DNA from: Plantago elongata
Lineage: Eukaryota; Streptophyta; Magnoliopsida; Lamiales; Plantaginaceae
Length of the DNA stretch: 64,000 nt
Assembly: GCA_036897095.1 (NCBI GenBank)
Contig: JAYMSP010000151.1
Coordinates: 1 to 64,000 of the forward strand
Reading direction: 5' to 3'
The notes under the pieces are model-generated. The model had not been told where the DNA came from, did not search any database, and worked only from the letters and a program-made list of their open reading frames with translations. The position numbers and the translations under genes were made by a program. Positions 21,947 to 34,061 of the stretch are shown here, piece by piece. Positions within the stretch are counted from its first letter, which is position 1; every line of letters begins with the position of its first letter.

Positions 21947-24654
21947 TGATGGGGCGTTATTTTTTCATTGGAAGCCTGGCCACGGTAGTGGCGAATTTGT
22001 TGCTCATAAGAGCGGGTTCACCCATTAAAGGGGTAGGTTCGCGGATAGGGTTTAACCTAGTCGGTGCACGCAACGCGGTTAGAGTGATGGAAATATATGT
22101 CTTTATAAATATTCGAATAGGGTTAAGCCCTAGGGTCCTATTTATATTTGCTACCTGACAGCGTATTCCAGGTAGTCAAGAGTTCTAATGGTAATAAATA
22201 ATTGAAAGTGATATGCTAGAATCTATAGTTACTTAACAAGAGACTAATTCTAGGAATAGAAGATTCCTGTAGATACTTTGCCTTTATTCTCTGACTTGCT
22301 AATCAAGACGAATCTAATTACTTACAATAAGATAAAATAGTATAATAAATTGATACTCCATCTGGGCCTCTAGACGAACTTAACCACTTTCGTTAGAGCG
22401 GGCTGAACTAGAACTTGAAAATTTTCCATCAATACCCCTCCCCTGAAGATGAGACTTGTCCCCAAGTATCTGTCAGCTTTCTCTTCTTCACACTTGTCGG
22501 CCAGATTCACCCATCTCTGAACCGGAAGAATTCCCTTGAGTCAGCTTCATCATTGTCACTAGAAGAGTCGGCGGTTTCCATGTTCCACAATTACACTTTC
22601 GGGCACGAAGTCCTAGAAGTCGATTGCTTACTAGAGCTGCACCTGCCGATTGTGACCTTGAACCTTGCTGGCGATGGGATTGGCTCTATCCCACAACATC
22701 CCAGAGTCGTGCACCTCTTGAATGGCACATTACCCTGTATTGCTCGGTCAAGCTGCTTTAGTTCAACGGCCTCCCCCCTTAGGATAGATGGATCACCATC
22801 AAGTGAAACATATAAGGTCTGTCGGGCACAATCAAAAGTCACATGCCCTGCAACAGCTAACCAAGGTACCCCCAGTATGGCATCTTCCATGATCCCTTTC
22901 GGCTCAAACTCATACATAGTAGTTCAGAAGGTAATACCTTGTAAACAGATATGCAAGAAGGGATAGATGAAACTAGACCTTATATGTTGACCATTAGCAG
23001 CCATCAGATCCAATCTCTCCGGGGCCAAGCTTCGTGCAAGTCTGTGTTGTTGGGCAAAGCTAGTAGTGACAAAGTTCTGGCAGGAACCGGAATTAATCAA
23101 GATAGTGGCTAACTTGCCTCCTATCATGGCCCTCCTCATGCGATGGATCATACCTGGATAGTCCATTACTGGTCCCTCCCTTCCGATGTAGCACATGCCG
23201 TTTCCCTTGACCTTGTTCTTGTTCTTCTTCGGGGTGGCAGTTTTCCACCCATCGTCCACGGGACCCTTGCTTCGTAGTTGATGATTGTTGGCCCCCACCG
23301 GTTCCTTCTTCAGTGTCTTCAAAAGACCTTCCTCACCTACTTGTCCATCTGGATCTGCTTCAGTGCCCCCTTCCGGTTTTACCAGTCCCTCAGGTTTCTT
23401 AGGGAAACCGTTTCCAAAATTGTCGAAGTAAATTCGAGTGAACAAGGTACCTGAAAGTGAACAATCCTTGAGAGGAGCGGAGACTTCACCGATCAACACA
23501 TGCTCTTCTCGGGTAGCTACGGACCGAACACCCTTTCCCGAAGCTACCAATCCCGCTTTCTCATCCCTACGCGCCTCCACGCGCTCTCCTCCAAGGTTCT
23601 TCTTCGAACCGCCGTCTTCACCCCTCGAGTTCGTCTTGGTCGGATCACTCGATCTTTCCGGATGAGAGTCGTATACGACCGTCAACTCTTCGGAGCTTAG
23701 AGCAGAATTAGGATTTTGGCCGTCACAGAAGGGTTTTTCTGAATTCGGCCTCTTCTTCTTCCTGCCCTCTGCCGTGCTGCCCTTCCTCTTTCGCCCCCTT
23801 CTTCTTCTCCTTTCTTTTCTTCACACGTCGCGCCTCCTCCTTCTGGCTCGCACGCCGATGGCCACCTCCCTTCTCTCCTCCTCTCTCGGTCCGCCTCCTT
23901 TTGTTGCCTTCCTCCATCGTTGATCTCCTCCTCCTTCTTCTTCCTGCCGCCATCTTCTGTCAGCCCCGCTATCATAATCAGTTTCTCTAGCATGGCACAA
24001 ATTTCTTCGATGGACTTATCCATCTCATCTAGCCGCTCATTCTTGGTCCTGGAGTGTTGCGGAGGCCTGGTGACCTCCTTCATGGTCGCCGGTGATGTGG
24101 AAACGCTCCTGAGGTATCGTCCAACTCTGATACCAAATGATGGGACATTGTTTTTCCCATCAGTAATTTGTGGGACGAATTACCAAGCCTTGCCACGGTA
24201 GTGGCGGATTTTGTTGCTCTTAAGAGCGGGTTCGCCCATTAAAGGGGTAGGTTCACGGATAGGGTTTGACCTAGCCGGTACACGCAATGCGGTTGGAATG
24301 ATGGAAATATATTTCTTCATTAATATTCGCATAATTGGGGTTAAGTACTAGGGTCCTATTTATACTTGCTACATGTCAGAGTATTCCAGGTAGTCAAGAG
24401 TTTTAATGGTAATAAATAATTGGAAGAGATATGCTAGGATCTAGAGTTATCTATCAAGAGATTAATTCTAAAAATAAGAAACTTCTGCAAATACCCTGCC
24501 TTTATTCTCTACTTGCTAATCAAGACATAATCTAATTACTTACAATAATATAGAATAGAATAATAAATAGATACTCCATCGTTACTGGACCTCTAGACGA
24601 ACTTAGCCACTTTCATTAGAGCGGGCCGAACTGGAACTTGAAAAAGTTCCAACA
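21947..24654 (-). mobile_element. Fossil Ty3/Gypsy-type LTR retrotransposon, minus strand
   Basis: Two LTRs in the same orientation: 21947-22431 (3' LTR) and about 24139-24654 (5' LTR), diverged but alignable throughout. A perfect 5-bp target duplication TAATG flanks the element (21942-21946 and 24655-24659). A primer-binding site matching initiator tRNA-Met (TGGTATCAGAG) lies just inside the 5' LTR near 24137, and a purine-rich tract (GGGGAGGGGTAT) lies just inside the 3' LTR. Between them, minus-strand sequence resembles gag and then a retropepsin-type aspartic protease. Reverse transcriptase and integrase are not recognisable in the short 1.7-kb interior. The element is broken and not recent, given the LTR differences. 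Confidence 0.88.
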
Positions 24655-24659
24655 TAATG

Positions 24660-25635
24660 TATAATTATATTTTAGTTCGAACATTTCTTACTTTATATAC
24701 GAGGAGATTCATTTTATGTTTTGGAGCGTAGGGTTAGACTAAAATAAGTAATGAAATACAAGGGTAGGAACTTTAGTAATTTACAAAATTATATATATTT
24801 ATTAAAATTAATAAATATATAAAATTATACCAGGTGGAGGGAGTGAAATTTTGTTGTCCAAGTAGCTAGTACTAATGTACTATAGTGTTAGGTACATCAA
24901 TATATTTTGTTGCGCCGACACGAGTGAAAACGATAGTTGACTAGTAAATTAAATATGAAGTCCTCCTATTTATAAATAAACTAGCGAACATTATATTATT
25001 AAATAAGTACTATGATCATAGATATGAGGGCATAATCATAATGAGATCGACTTCAGATAACTAAGTGAAGGGAATAACCGAAGAATCAGCATGACAGTTT
25101 TAATAATCTTAGATTTGTGCGATTTTCAATGTTTGTCAAGGCGGGCTAAATTTCATTTCAAATCTCAGATTAGTTTATCAGTATTTTGGATCCAGTTCAC
25201 GACAACTTTTATCCCATTCGGAAGCAAAAATATAAGCGTAAATTAAAAAATGTTAAAACTTTAAAAAAATATAAGCAAGCACATTACAATAATTATATAA
25301 AAAAAATTTATTTATATTAAATATTTAATACATTTAAAAATATAATGTGTAACCTAGAAATTCTATATGTATATAAATTCAAATTGTTGCACTACAATTT
25401 CAAAAAAATTTAAAGAAAAATTAAATAAGCGGCATAAAGCGATCTAAAAATATAGAGCAGAGTAGAGCGTCAAACGCCATAAAGTGCAAGCGACAATAAT
25501 TTAGAAACTTTAAAATGATCTGGGTTTAACTAACTAAAAACTAGTGTGCATATTAAAGAAAAGAAACTAGAGTAAAGCGTGCTTATTAAAAAAAGAAATT
25601 AAAGTAAAGCAGGAAAAATATATAAAAATACAAGA
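24660..25635. other. Intergenic, AT-rich
   Basis: No gene or element ends recognised. Several AT-rich runs, and a short duplicated phrase (AAACTAGAGTAAAGC / AAATTAAAGTAAAGC) at 25564-25611. Confidence 0.4.
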
Positions 25636-26970
25636 GAAAATGGGTGGTAACTTTGATAATTATGCCGCACATGCGAATGGAAGGATTTGGATTATATGGG
25701 ACCCATCCAAAATTAGTATACAGGATGTGGAAGTTGATGCACAATATGTACATTGCAAAGTTCTTGACATGGATGGCCGGTTTGTTACTTAGCTCACGAC
25801 GCTTTATGCCTTAAATCAAATTGAGGATCGGCATAGGTTGTGGCTCAAGCTTGAAAAGATACAACCCCCGCGGACAGAGTGTTGGATGATTATGGGAGAG
25901 TTTAACAATGTGTTGGTTGTTCAAGATCGTGTAAGGGGAGGCAAAGTGAACCCGAGTGAATTCTGTGATCTTCTAGAGATGATGGAAAGAATTTGATTAC
26001 ATAAAGTGGATAGTATAGGAGATCACTATACTTGGCATAATAAGCATACTATCGACCCAATCTATTCTAGGATCGGGTGATTGGTAACATGACTTGGTTT
26101 CAGATTTATAGCCATATACAAGTGGAATCGGTGTGGTAAGCAAGACAACCTATGGGTTAAGTGGGTTCACATTTACTTTATGCCACAAGCTAGAATCATG
26201 GTTGATGATCCCCCTTCGACGTGTTCCTGGATTCTACGAGGCATACTGAACTGCCGGCAATATACGACCCAAAGTCTGGCCTGGACTGCAATGCTGAGCT
26301 TTCCCAAGTACAAAAATGGCCTAATATACCGGGAGATACACGGGCATGGGACCCCATTTCTTTGGAAAAGTTTGTGCTATAGAAATGGATCTCGACTCCG
26401 CGCGCAGATGGTTACATGACTTGCGTGACAACAATGTATGGCCACCAAAGACAAATTGTGTAGGTTCTGGATGATTACAAAGGATGGCTAATATTTTTGC
26501 TCCAATACAGAAACATTGCAGCATTTATTATTTGAATGCACTGTCACTTGTGCCATATGGACTGTTGTGCTCACCTGGTTAAGGGTCCGACATGTACCAA
26601 GTGCATGGCAAACTGAACTGAACTGGATCGTGCGACATACGAAGGGTAAAGGTTGGAGGGCTAGGCTTTTGAAGATCGCATTCACTAAGATTATCTATGA
26701 GGTGTGGCTCCTCAGGAATGAATATTGTTTCGATACACCTCCTGATGCACCAGGATTTGAACGTATCACCCAGAATATAATAGATATCATAGTTTATAGG
26801 GCTTGGACTTGCCCAGTTTTAAGAACCCATGTTGGGTAATTCGTGTTGTATCAGACAGATTTACTTTACTATTTTTGTGTTTAGTTCGAACATTGGCTGG
26901 ATCGCCTTTTGATCGCCTTGCGCTGTATTTGTTTTTGGCTAATGAGAGTATTCGAGTTCAAAAAAAAAAT
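25636..26970 (+). mobile_element. L1-type LINE remnant: endonuclease and zf-RVT ends with the centre missing
   Basis: Plus-strand translation shows an apurinic endonuclease-type domain (exo_endo_phos) at about 25636-26080, with GRIWIIWDP, then MGEFNNVL and DHYTWHN. It is followed almost at once by the C-terminal zf-RVT region (about 26180-26840, including MQHLLFECTVTCAIW). The reverse transcriptase core expected between them is absent, so most of the element has been deleted. The frame is interrupted by stops. A 120-base 3' UTR leads to an A run at 26961-26969. No flanking duplication found. Confidence 0.82.
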
Positions 26971-26987
26971 CTCCGACTTGAGTATTG

Positions 26988-27591
26988 CAGGGCTTAAGCC
27001 CATGCGGTATGTTCATCCGTACAGAGTCACGGATTTTTAAGGGCCCAATTTAGTATCATGTTAGCAATAAGTCCATGCGGTATGTTCACCCGTACATGAT
27101 CACGAATTTTTAAGTGTCCCAATATAGTACATTGTAGCATAAGGAGTTAAAAGTATGAATATAAATATGTTATAAATAATTAATACTATATTTTTTTTAT
27201 TTCGAATAACACTTGCAGTGTTATATTCTTAAAGTGATACATTATGTACTTCCTCCTTTTGCAAATTCATCTATTTGCGGGGCCAGACATAATTTTTATA
27301 AGAAAAATAAATAAAGTATGAGAGATGGTGATAAAGTAAAGAAAAAATAAATAAAATCGGAGATGTATAAAGTGAGAAATATATTTTATATTTAAGAGAT
27401 AAAAAGATGAAGTTGAGACATACCAAAATTAAATACGAGAAGATGAAGTTGATACGAGGGGAGTATATTGTTTTATTAGAAACTTGATTTAAATTTTGTG
27501 TAAAATATTTTGTTATTTTTAATTTATACTATAAGTTTGGGATTAATTTTAAAATTCGCATGGGACCTTTAAATCTCTGGACCGGCCTATG
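26988..27591 (+). mobile_element. hAT-like non-autonomous element carrying a Stowaway MITE (copy A)
   Basis: Starts CAGGGCTTAAGCCCATGCGG and ends GGACCGGCCTATG, resembling the CAGGGCCGGCC-type plant hAT termini. The first about 65 bases are tandemly duplicated (27000-27065, 27066-27140: CCATGCGGTATGTTCA...CACGGATTTTTAAG). A Stowaway-like MITE sits inside at 27247-27465 (TA-CTTCCTCC...GAGGGGAGTA). A related copy with the same MITE at the same place is at 28392-28870. Confidence 0.6.
27247..27465. mobile_element. Stowaway-like MITE inside hAT-like copy A
   Basis: Ends CTTCCTCC and GAGGGGAG with TA at both borders; about 219 bases; related along its length to 28581-28805. Confidence 0.7.
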
Positions 27592-27926
27592 ATTGTTCGA
27601 CCTTATTCATAGGCATGTACCTTGCATGTAGATTTCTTCCTCTTTATATACGTTTTAGTGTTTGCTATTATGCTACTGATTTATGGTGTGCCCCTATCAT
27701 TTTACTAGGGAAAGAGAGCTACGATACTATCCTATTCGGAAATATAATGTAGGCCTTGAAAGGGTGGGAGGAGTATATGCGTGGCTTAGGTCTATTGCAG
27801 AATGTTCATGTGCTTGAAGTTTTAAATTTTGTTGAGGTATGTAATATGCATGGCATGTGTTTCGTGAAAATAATATTTTACTTCTCTAATATGTGACTTG
27901 TTTTTTAGGTTAATGATTTTTTTAGG

Positions 27927-28186
27927 ATTTGGAAGTCATATCATTACCTTCCAACTTCAAGGAGGTCAACATTATGTATTTCAAAGAGTACGAACATGAA
28001 ATCAAACTGATAAAATTCCTTCTTAATACCAAATGTTTAGTATATATGTTACCTTCCCTTGGACAATCCCAATGTTTTCGATTAATTCAAGCTCCGAATT
28101 TTAACAAAACTTATTTGCTAGACAAGCTCAACAGAGAGATTAACATACATGAAGACGATCTGGATATGTACGCTTCTGATGTGTAA
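27927..28186 (+). pseudogene. F-box/FBD/LRR gene fragment: C-terminal FBD domain exon
   Basis: After a likely acceptor (TTTTTTAG at 27919-27926) an 86-codon open frame runs to a TAA at 28184. Its beginning, LPSNFKEVNIMYFKEYEHE, followed by LIKFLLNTK, matches the FBD domain that ends plant F-box/LRR proteins (consensus near LP-FKEV-I-F-G...E--L-KFLL). F-box/FBD proteins are substrate adaptors of SCF ubiquitin ligases. The preceding 300 bases have exon-like scraps (about 27740-27840, with a GTATGT donor near 27838), but no F-box or LRR region lies upstream; a LINE and a hAT-like element do. I judge it a truncated pseudogene; expression cannot be excluded. Confidence 0.7.
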
Positions 28187-28391
28187 TCGTACGTCTTGTA
28201 TGTACAACAATAGAGATTACAATAGATAATATTTGTAGTTGGATTCTTATTCCTTCATTTGTATTGATGAATACTCATTTTGGTATTCCCATATTTTATG
28301 TGTACGAGTTTACTCATCTAATACATACTCTATTATTGGGGACTTCTTGTTCCAGAAAAGCTGAAACTTGTATTTAGTTAATCTACCAGTC

Positions 28392-28870
28392 AAGACCGAC
28401 CTTAAGCCCATGCAGTATGGTCACTGAAAAGGGCCTCAAATTTTTAAAGGTCCAAATTTAATATCATTGATAGCAATAAGGAGTTAAAATTATGAATAAA
28501 AGTATGTTATAAACAATTAATACTATATGATTTATTCAAAAAACACTTGCAGTGTTATAGTTTTAAAGTGATATATTATGTACTCCCTCCATTCAGAATT
28601 CATCTTTTTACGGGGCCGTATATAATTTTTTAAGAGAAAATAAATAAAGTAGGAGATATGGTTATAAAGTAGAGAAAAAGCAAATAAATTAGAAGTGACA
28701 ATGTATAAAGTAAGAGATATATTTTCTATTTAAGAAATATATAGAAGGTGAAGTTGGGACATACCAGATTAAATACGAGAAGATGAAATTGATACAAAGG
28801 GAGTATATTGTTTTATTAGAAACTTGATTCAAATTTTGTGTAAAATATTTTATTACCTTTAATTTATTTA
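28392..28870 (+). mobile_element. hAT-like non-autonomous element carrying a Stowaway MITE (copy B)
   Basis: Begins GACCGACCTTAAGCCCATGC and follows copy A (26988-27591) in order: AGCAATAAGGAGTTAAAA, TATGTTATAAA, AACACTTGCAGTGTTATA, then a Stowaway-like MITE (28581-28805), then TATTGTTTTATTAGAAACTT. The right end of copy A is not found here, so this copy is truncated. Confidence 0.6.
28581..28805. mobile_element. Stowaway-like MITE inside hAT-like copy B
   Basis: TACTCCCTCCATTC at the left and AAAGGGAGTA at the right, TA at both borders, 225 bases; same family and position as 27247-27465. Confidence 0.75.
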
Positions 28871-29286
28871 TATGAAAAAATTCGAAAAAGATAATCTAAG
28901 TTGTGACATTTCTGAAAAAAGGTACATTTCTTTGTTACTGTCCGATTTTAGGTACCTTAAGTTGACACGTTGCGTCCAATTTAGGTACCTCTGTAACACG
29001 TTGCAGTTTAATTAAGCGACACGTGTCAATTTGAAATTTTAAAATTTTGATTGATGAAATTGAAAATAAAATAATTTTTTTCACAAACATAATTTTCAAT
29101 TATTATAAATCAACCCTATTTTGTAAAATCAACATAAAGAAGGTTAAACGAAAGAAGAAAGAGGGGGAAAATTAATTTTAAAATTGATTTTAAATTACAA
29201 AAAAATATATAAAAAATCTGAGAAATTATGAATTATAAATTTAATTTATATTTGTATACATGAAAAATAAATAAAAAATAAAAAAA
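28871..29286. other. Spacer with one possible transposon end
   Basis: 28880-29030 carries phrases (TCTAAGTTGTGACATTTCTG, TTAGGTACCTTAAGTTGAC, CCAATTTAGGTACCTCTG) like the ends of plant Mutator-like elements, but no partner end was found. The rest is A/T-rich. Confidence 0.3.
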
Positions 29287-32165
29287 TTATGAACCTTCAC
29301 ACCCGTCTTGATCGTGTTCGCCGACCTAACCCTCGGGTTTACGGTCCCAATTATGTTAATCTGGCTACGGTTACGAAATCTCCTATTCTCCGCAATCCGG
29401 TTTCTGCTCTTAAAGATCCAAATTGGAAATTGGCTATGAACAATGAATTTGATGCTCTTATTAAAAATAAGACGTGGGAGTTGGTGCCCCGTCCGTCTAA
29501 TGTCAATATTATTCGTTCTATGTGAATTTTTACTCATAAGTTTAAATCTAACGGAGATTTTGAGAGGCATAAAGCTCGTCTTGTAGGTAATGGGTGGGCA
29601 TTCACTGTGGTAAGACGTTTACTCTTGTGGTCAAACCAGCTACGGTTTGCACTGTTCTAAATTGGCTTTATCCAAGCATTGGTTGATTCACCAACTTAAT
29701 GTCAAAAATGCCTTCTTGCATGGGGAACTTAAGGAGACTGTTTATATACATCAACACATGGGTTTTCGCGACCAGGTTCATCCGGACTACGTCTGCCTTC
29801 TTCGAAAGTCTCTCTTTGGACTCAAGCAAGCTCCACGAGCCTGGTACAGGCGATTTGCAAACTTTGTGACAATATTGGGATTCAACAATAGCCGTTCGGA
29901 TAACTCTTTATTTGTCTATAGGTTGGGCAAAGAACGAGCATATCTACTATTGTACGTGGATGATATTATACTTACCACGTCCTTTGAGTCTCTCTGTCGC
30001 TCTATCATGGAACTTCTTGCTTCGGAATTCGCTATGAAGGACTTAGGACCGTTAAATTACTTCTTCCGTATTGTGGTTACTTGTCATCAGCATGGGATGT
30101 TCTTATCTCAACGCAAATATGCAGAAGAAATTATTGATCGAGCGGGGATGTCCTCTTGTAAACCGACTGTCACGCCGGTATACTCCAAAGCCAAAGTCAG
30201 CCATTGCGTTGGAGCTGTTTTTGACGATCCTACACGGTAAGGCTGCACAACGGACGGATACGGATCAATCCGCATCCGTTTGACCGGATATCCGGTCATC
30301 CGGTCAAACGGATGGAAAAATAGTCCATCCGTTATCCAATCCATTCCGAGCGGATTGGATACGGATAAATCCGCCGGATAACGGATAAATTCGGCTGATA
30401 TCCGTATCCAGTAAATAAATTTAAAAAAAATCAATTTCATGATTTAAAATCTAAATATACATAATTCCATACTCCATAAAAAACAAAAGTTGCATGAATA
30501 TCCATAATTCCATACTCCATAGTACCATAAATTAAAATGACCATCGTTTCATACTTCATAAATCATAATACATTACAATTTACATAGTACAATTTACAAA
30601 CAAGTGAACAACAATGAGCAGCAGCAGACAGCAAAGCAGGTTTTCTTTTGGACAAGCACACAATTAGAGAAAAATAATCAATCGATGAGTAAAGATTGAA
30701 TTCGAATGAGTTACGCCTTACCAATGTTGAAGAGACGGCAAATCGAACTGAGTCAACTGACGACGACGAGCGAATGGAGAAGAAACGGAATGGAGAAGAC
30801 GACGGGCAAATCGAACTGAGAATGGAGAAGACGGCGAGCAAATCGAATGGAGAAGATGGGACGGACGACGGTGGAAGAGAAACGAAGACGGGACATCCGA
30901 CGGTGGACAATGGAGAAGACAGACGAATGGGCGGAAGCCGCGGAATGGCGGAAACAATGGAGAAGATGGGACGTCCGACGGTGGAAGAGAACGGGACGGC
31001 CGACGGTGACGAATGGGCGGATTGGCGGACGCCGGACGGAAACAATGGAGAAGAGTGAAGACGGACGAATGGATTGGGCGATTGGCGGCTGCCTGCTATA
31101 CTAGTAGGAGTAGAGAATTAGGTCAAAATAACAATAATACCCCTGGTCCAACGGATAAATGGATATCCGCGGATATCCGGCAGATTTATCCGTTTTATCC
31201 ATTCAAAACGGATGAAGGAAAACCCCATCCGCGATCCGATCTGTTTTTTAACGGATCGATCCGATCCGGTCCATTTTCGCGGATAATGGACCGGATTTGC
31301 GGATCCGGATGAAATGAGCAGCCCTACTACACGGTATCGTAGTCTTGCCGGAGTACTTCAATACCTGACTTTCACTCGACCGGATATCTATGCAATTCAA
31401 CAAGTTTGTCTTCACATGCATGATCCTCGCGATGTTACATGAATGTGCTTAAACGCATTCTTCGATATTTGTAGGGCACACTCGACAACGGACTCCACCT
31501 TTACCCGTCGCGCAGTTCTACTCTTGTCTCGTATACTGATGCAGATTGGGGCGGATATCCGGATACTTGACGATCGCGACTTCCGGGTATTGCGTATATC
31601 TTGGACATAACCTTATCTCCTCTAAGCGACAACCTACCATGTCACATTCTAGTGCAGAAGTAGAGTATCGTGGTGTTGCGAATGTAGTGGCCGACTCCTG
31701 TTGGTTACGAAACTTGCTGCTGGAATTACATTGTCCTATCTCGGAGGCTACTTTAGTGTATTGTGAGTTACCTTTCAGGAAATCCGGTTCAGCATCAACG
31801 TACCAAGCATATATATCGAGATGGATATACATTTTGTGTGGGAATATGTTGCTCGTCGTGATGTTCAAGTACTCCATGTCCCATCGCGATATCAAATAGC
31901 GAATATTTTTACTAAAGGCCTACCTTTGGTTTTGTTTGAAGATTTTCGCTTCAGTTTCAGCGTTCGACCGTCTCTCATTTCGATTAGGGGGGTGATAGAT
32001 TATGTATAAACATTAGATGTTAATATTTAGTATAACCCTAAATTAGTTAGAGTTTGTTAGCATAATCTTAGACATGTTATAATTGAGTTAGAATTTCTAT
32101 TCTCGTTAGAATAGAGTAATATGTATATGTATATCAATGTTTATTATTGAATATAATTACGGAAT
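29287..32165 (+). mobile_element. Fossil Ty1/Copia retrotransposon, split by a hAT element
   Basis: Recognisable parts in order on the plus strand: reverse transcriptase (29287-30238, with the YVDD active-site block near 29955), RNase H (31336-31980), a purine-rich tract near 31985 and a probable 3' LTR beginning TGATAGATT near 31993 and fading out near 32165. No gag, integrase or 5' LTR is recognisable to the left. The element is broken in several places and looks old. A separate DNA transposon sits inside it at 30239-31327. Confidence 0.85.
30239..31327. mobile_element. hAT-type non-autonomous element inserted in the Copia fossil
   Basis: A 1089-base element flanked by the 8-bp direct repeat TACACGGT (30231-30238 and 31328-31335; the shared string extends to ten bases). 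Ends are GGCTGCACAACGG on the left and, reverse complemented, GGGCTGCTCATTTCATCCGG on the right. Both subterminal regions (30255-30415 and 31145-31310) are packed with short motifs such as CCGGATATCC and CGGATAA on both strands, like the binding arrays of hAT transposases. The centre (30690-31100) is GC-rich with imperfect repeats of AATGGAGAAGA plus GACGG/GCAAATCGAA words and has long open frames on both strands; no transposase domain seen. The centre may be captured sequence or an expanded repeat. Confidence 0.85.
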
Positions 32166-32726
32166 ATATAGGATTAATTTAATTTTATGTTATTTATGTT
32201 AAGTTAAGTTAGTTTAAGGTTAAGTTAAGTGGAGTATGATATGAATAGTGAATAAATGGAATGAGACCTGAGTGGGGTTGAACGTACGCACGGTTAAAGA
32301 TTTAAGAAGAAGATGGTCGGCAGCCTACCTTTAATTTCCATCAGATGTCGCGGAAACTTACAACAAACGGTGCATGTTTTAATTCTTTCCTGTACGTGTT
32401 TAACTGTTTCGTTTCTTTAAATTATTGATCAACTGTGAATTTCACTGTTTCGTTTCTTTAAATTATTGATCAACTGTGAATATACCTATCCCATGTATGA
32501 GAACGGTAATTGGTTTTTATCTCCTTGCTCTTTTGCTTAGTTAGTAAGTTAGAGGAATGACACCAATATAGTATATGTGAATTAGTGAATAACTAAGACA
32601 ATGTGCTTGATTATGAATAATGGAGTTACCTGGATTGTATATTCTAATGGAGAAATTATTAACTTAAATATTTACGCTATTTATATCATATTAACATAAA
32701 ATTCTAGAAGATACGTATATTTTTTT
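32166..32726. other. Spacer with a 41-bp tandem duplication
   Basis: No gene recognised. The phrase CTGTTTCGTTTCTTTAAATT and the 16 bases after it occur at 32404 and again at 32445 (period 41), nearly perfect, so the duplication is recent. Confidence 0.6.
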
Positions 32727-32965
32727 ATTTTCTTTTAAACGGTTAAATTTTTTATTACGAACGAGTCAACATCACAAAAAATACTCCCAACGAAACAATT
32801 ACAAAGAGAAATTAAATCACAACGTCCAAAACAAACAAAGTATCATTGTCTAAACCTCGAGTTCACCACCCCAATTACAAAATAAAACTACATATAAAAA
32901 CCACAACATTCTACTAAGAAGGGTCCAAACCGGCTCCTCGATCAACTGCAACTCATACCAAAACC
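32727..32965 (-). mobile_element. LINE 3' end, minus strand
   Basis: Minus-strand sequence ends TTTGTAATTGTTTCGTTGGG, then TAATAAAAAATTTAACCGTT and an A-rich tail (plus-strand T-rich 32729-32742): a common plant L1 3' UTR pattern. Homologous to 21540-21838. Confidence 0.6.
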
Positions 32966-34060
32966 GACTTCATCACCATGATGATTCTAGAGGATACGTG
33001 AATTAATAAAAGATCTGAGAAATGAATTGATGTTTTTAATCATATATATATAACGTTTTAGGTAATATTAATATTGTTTATGAGTGAACACTTTAATATT
33101 AACAATGTTCTTCACATCAATAAGTTTCATGAACATTTTTAGTATTAGTGAAGAATTGAGGATCGAGTTCGTTTTATTTACCTTATGAAGCTAGTCGAGT
33201 TGAACTCGGGCCACAAGTACCCAAGCCATGTTATGGCTTGGTTTATATTACGAATCTAACTGCAAATTATACATTGCTAGATTATAATAATTATTTTATT
33301 ATATCCAATGGAATTAATCTTTGCCTTGGATGTTTAGAATAAAAAGTAGGCACCGACAAAGTAGTGAAATTCCACGTGTCACCATATGATTCACAACCTT
33401 CATTTTCATAGCGATGAAGTTAAAGCATGCATGCACATACAGTATTATTATTATTTGTGCACAAAATCTTGAATTGTTCTCGATCCTTCTTCGTGGGGAA
33501 CATACATAGGCATCAATCACCTTAAAATTTCATATATTTGATGCTAGTGGAGAAGTACAAAATGTAGCTTTCAAATAGCCATTGCCATTCATGTTAAGTT
33601 TTTTCATTTTCTCTTCCAAGTTACATTATATCTGAATTTATTAGAGTGTTGATATAAATAATCAGGTTTCTAAGAGAAAATCTTGTTTACTTGATTTGTC
33701 GAATTCCTCCTGCTAGCAGGGAGAGTCCAGACTCCAGACATACGAGTATGGCATTATTATATACCAAGTTTTGGGTTTATTCGGTATATTATCTTGCTAG
33801 AGACTTGAAAGCAAAATGACAAGAATGGGAGTTCTAGTTGCGTATAAAATGGATTTTATTTGGAAGCTTAGACTTCCAAATAAAAATCAAGGTTCCCAGT
33901 TGGAGGAACGATATACCCGTTCTCTTTAATTCAATTAGTTCAAAACTGTCTTTGCCCTGTTTCCATACTAGCTAGGAGTGAAATTGTGATATACTATTCT
34001 CATGCCAATGTGCTACACTTTTCTCTTCTTTACCTCAATTGTTATTATTTGTTAATGCGG
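32966..34060. other. Intergenic, nothing recognised
   Basis: AT-rich. A short hairpin occurs at 33853-33887 (TTTTATTTGGAAG and CTTCCAAATAAAA). No coding sequence. Confidence 0.4.
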
Positions 34061-34061
34061 A

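Noticed and set aside
22415-22966. A 183-codon plus-strand open frame
   Set aside because: It lies antisense to the gag/protease region of the Ty3/Gypsy fossil and matches nothing I know.
33853-33887. Intrinsic terminator
   Set aside because: A hairpin exists but plants do not use bacterial-type terminators for pol II genes, and no gene ends there.
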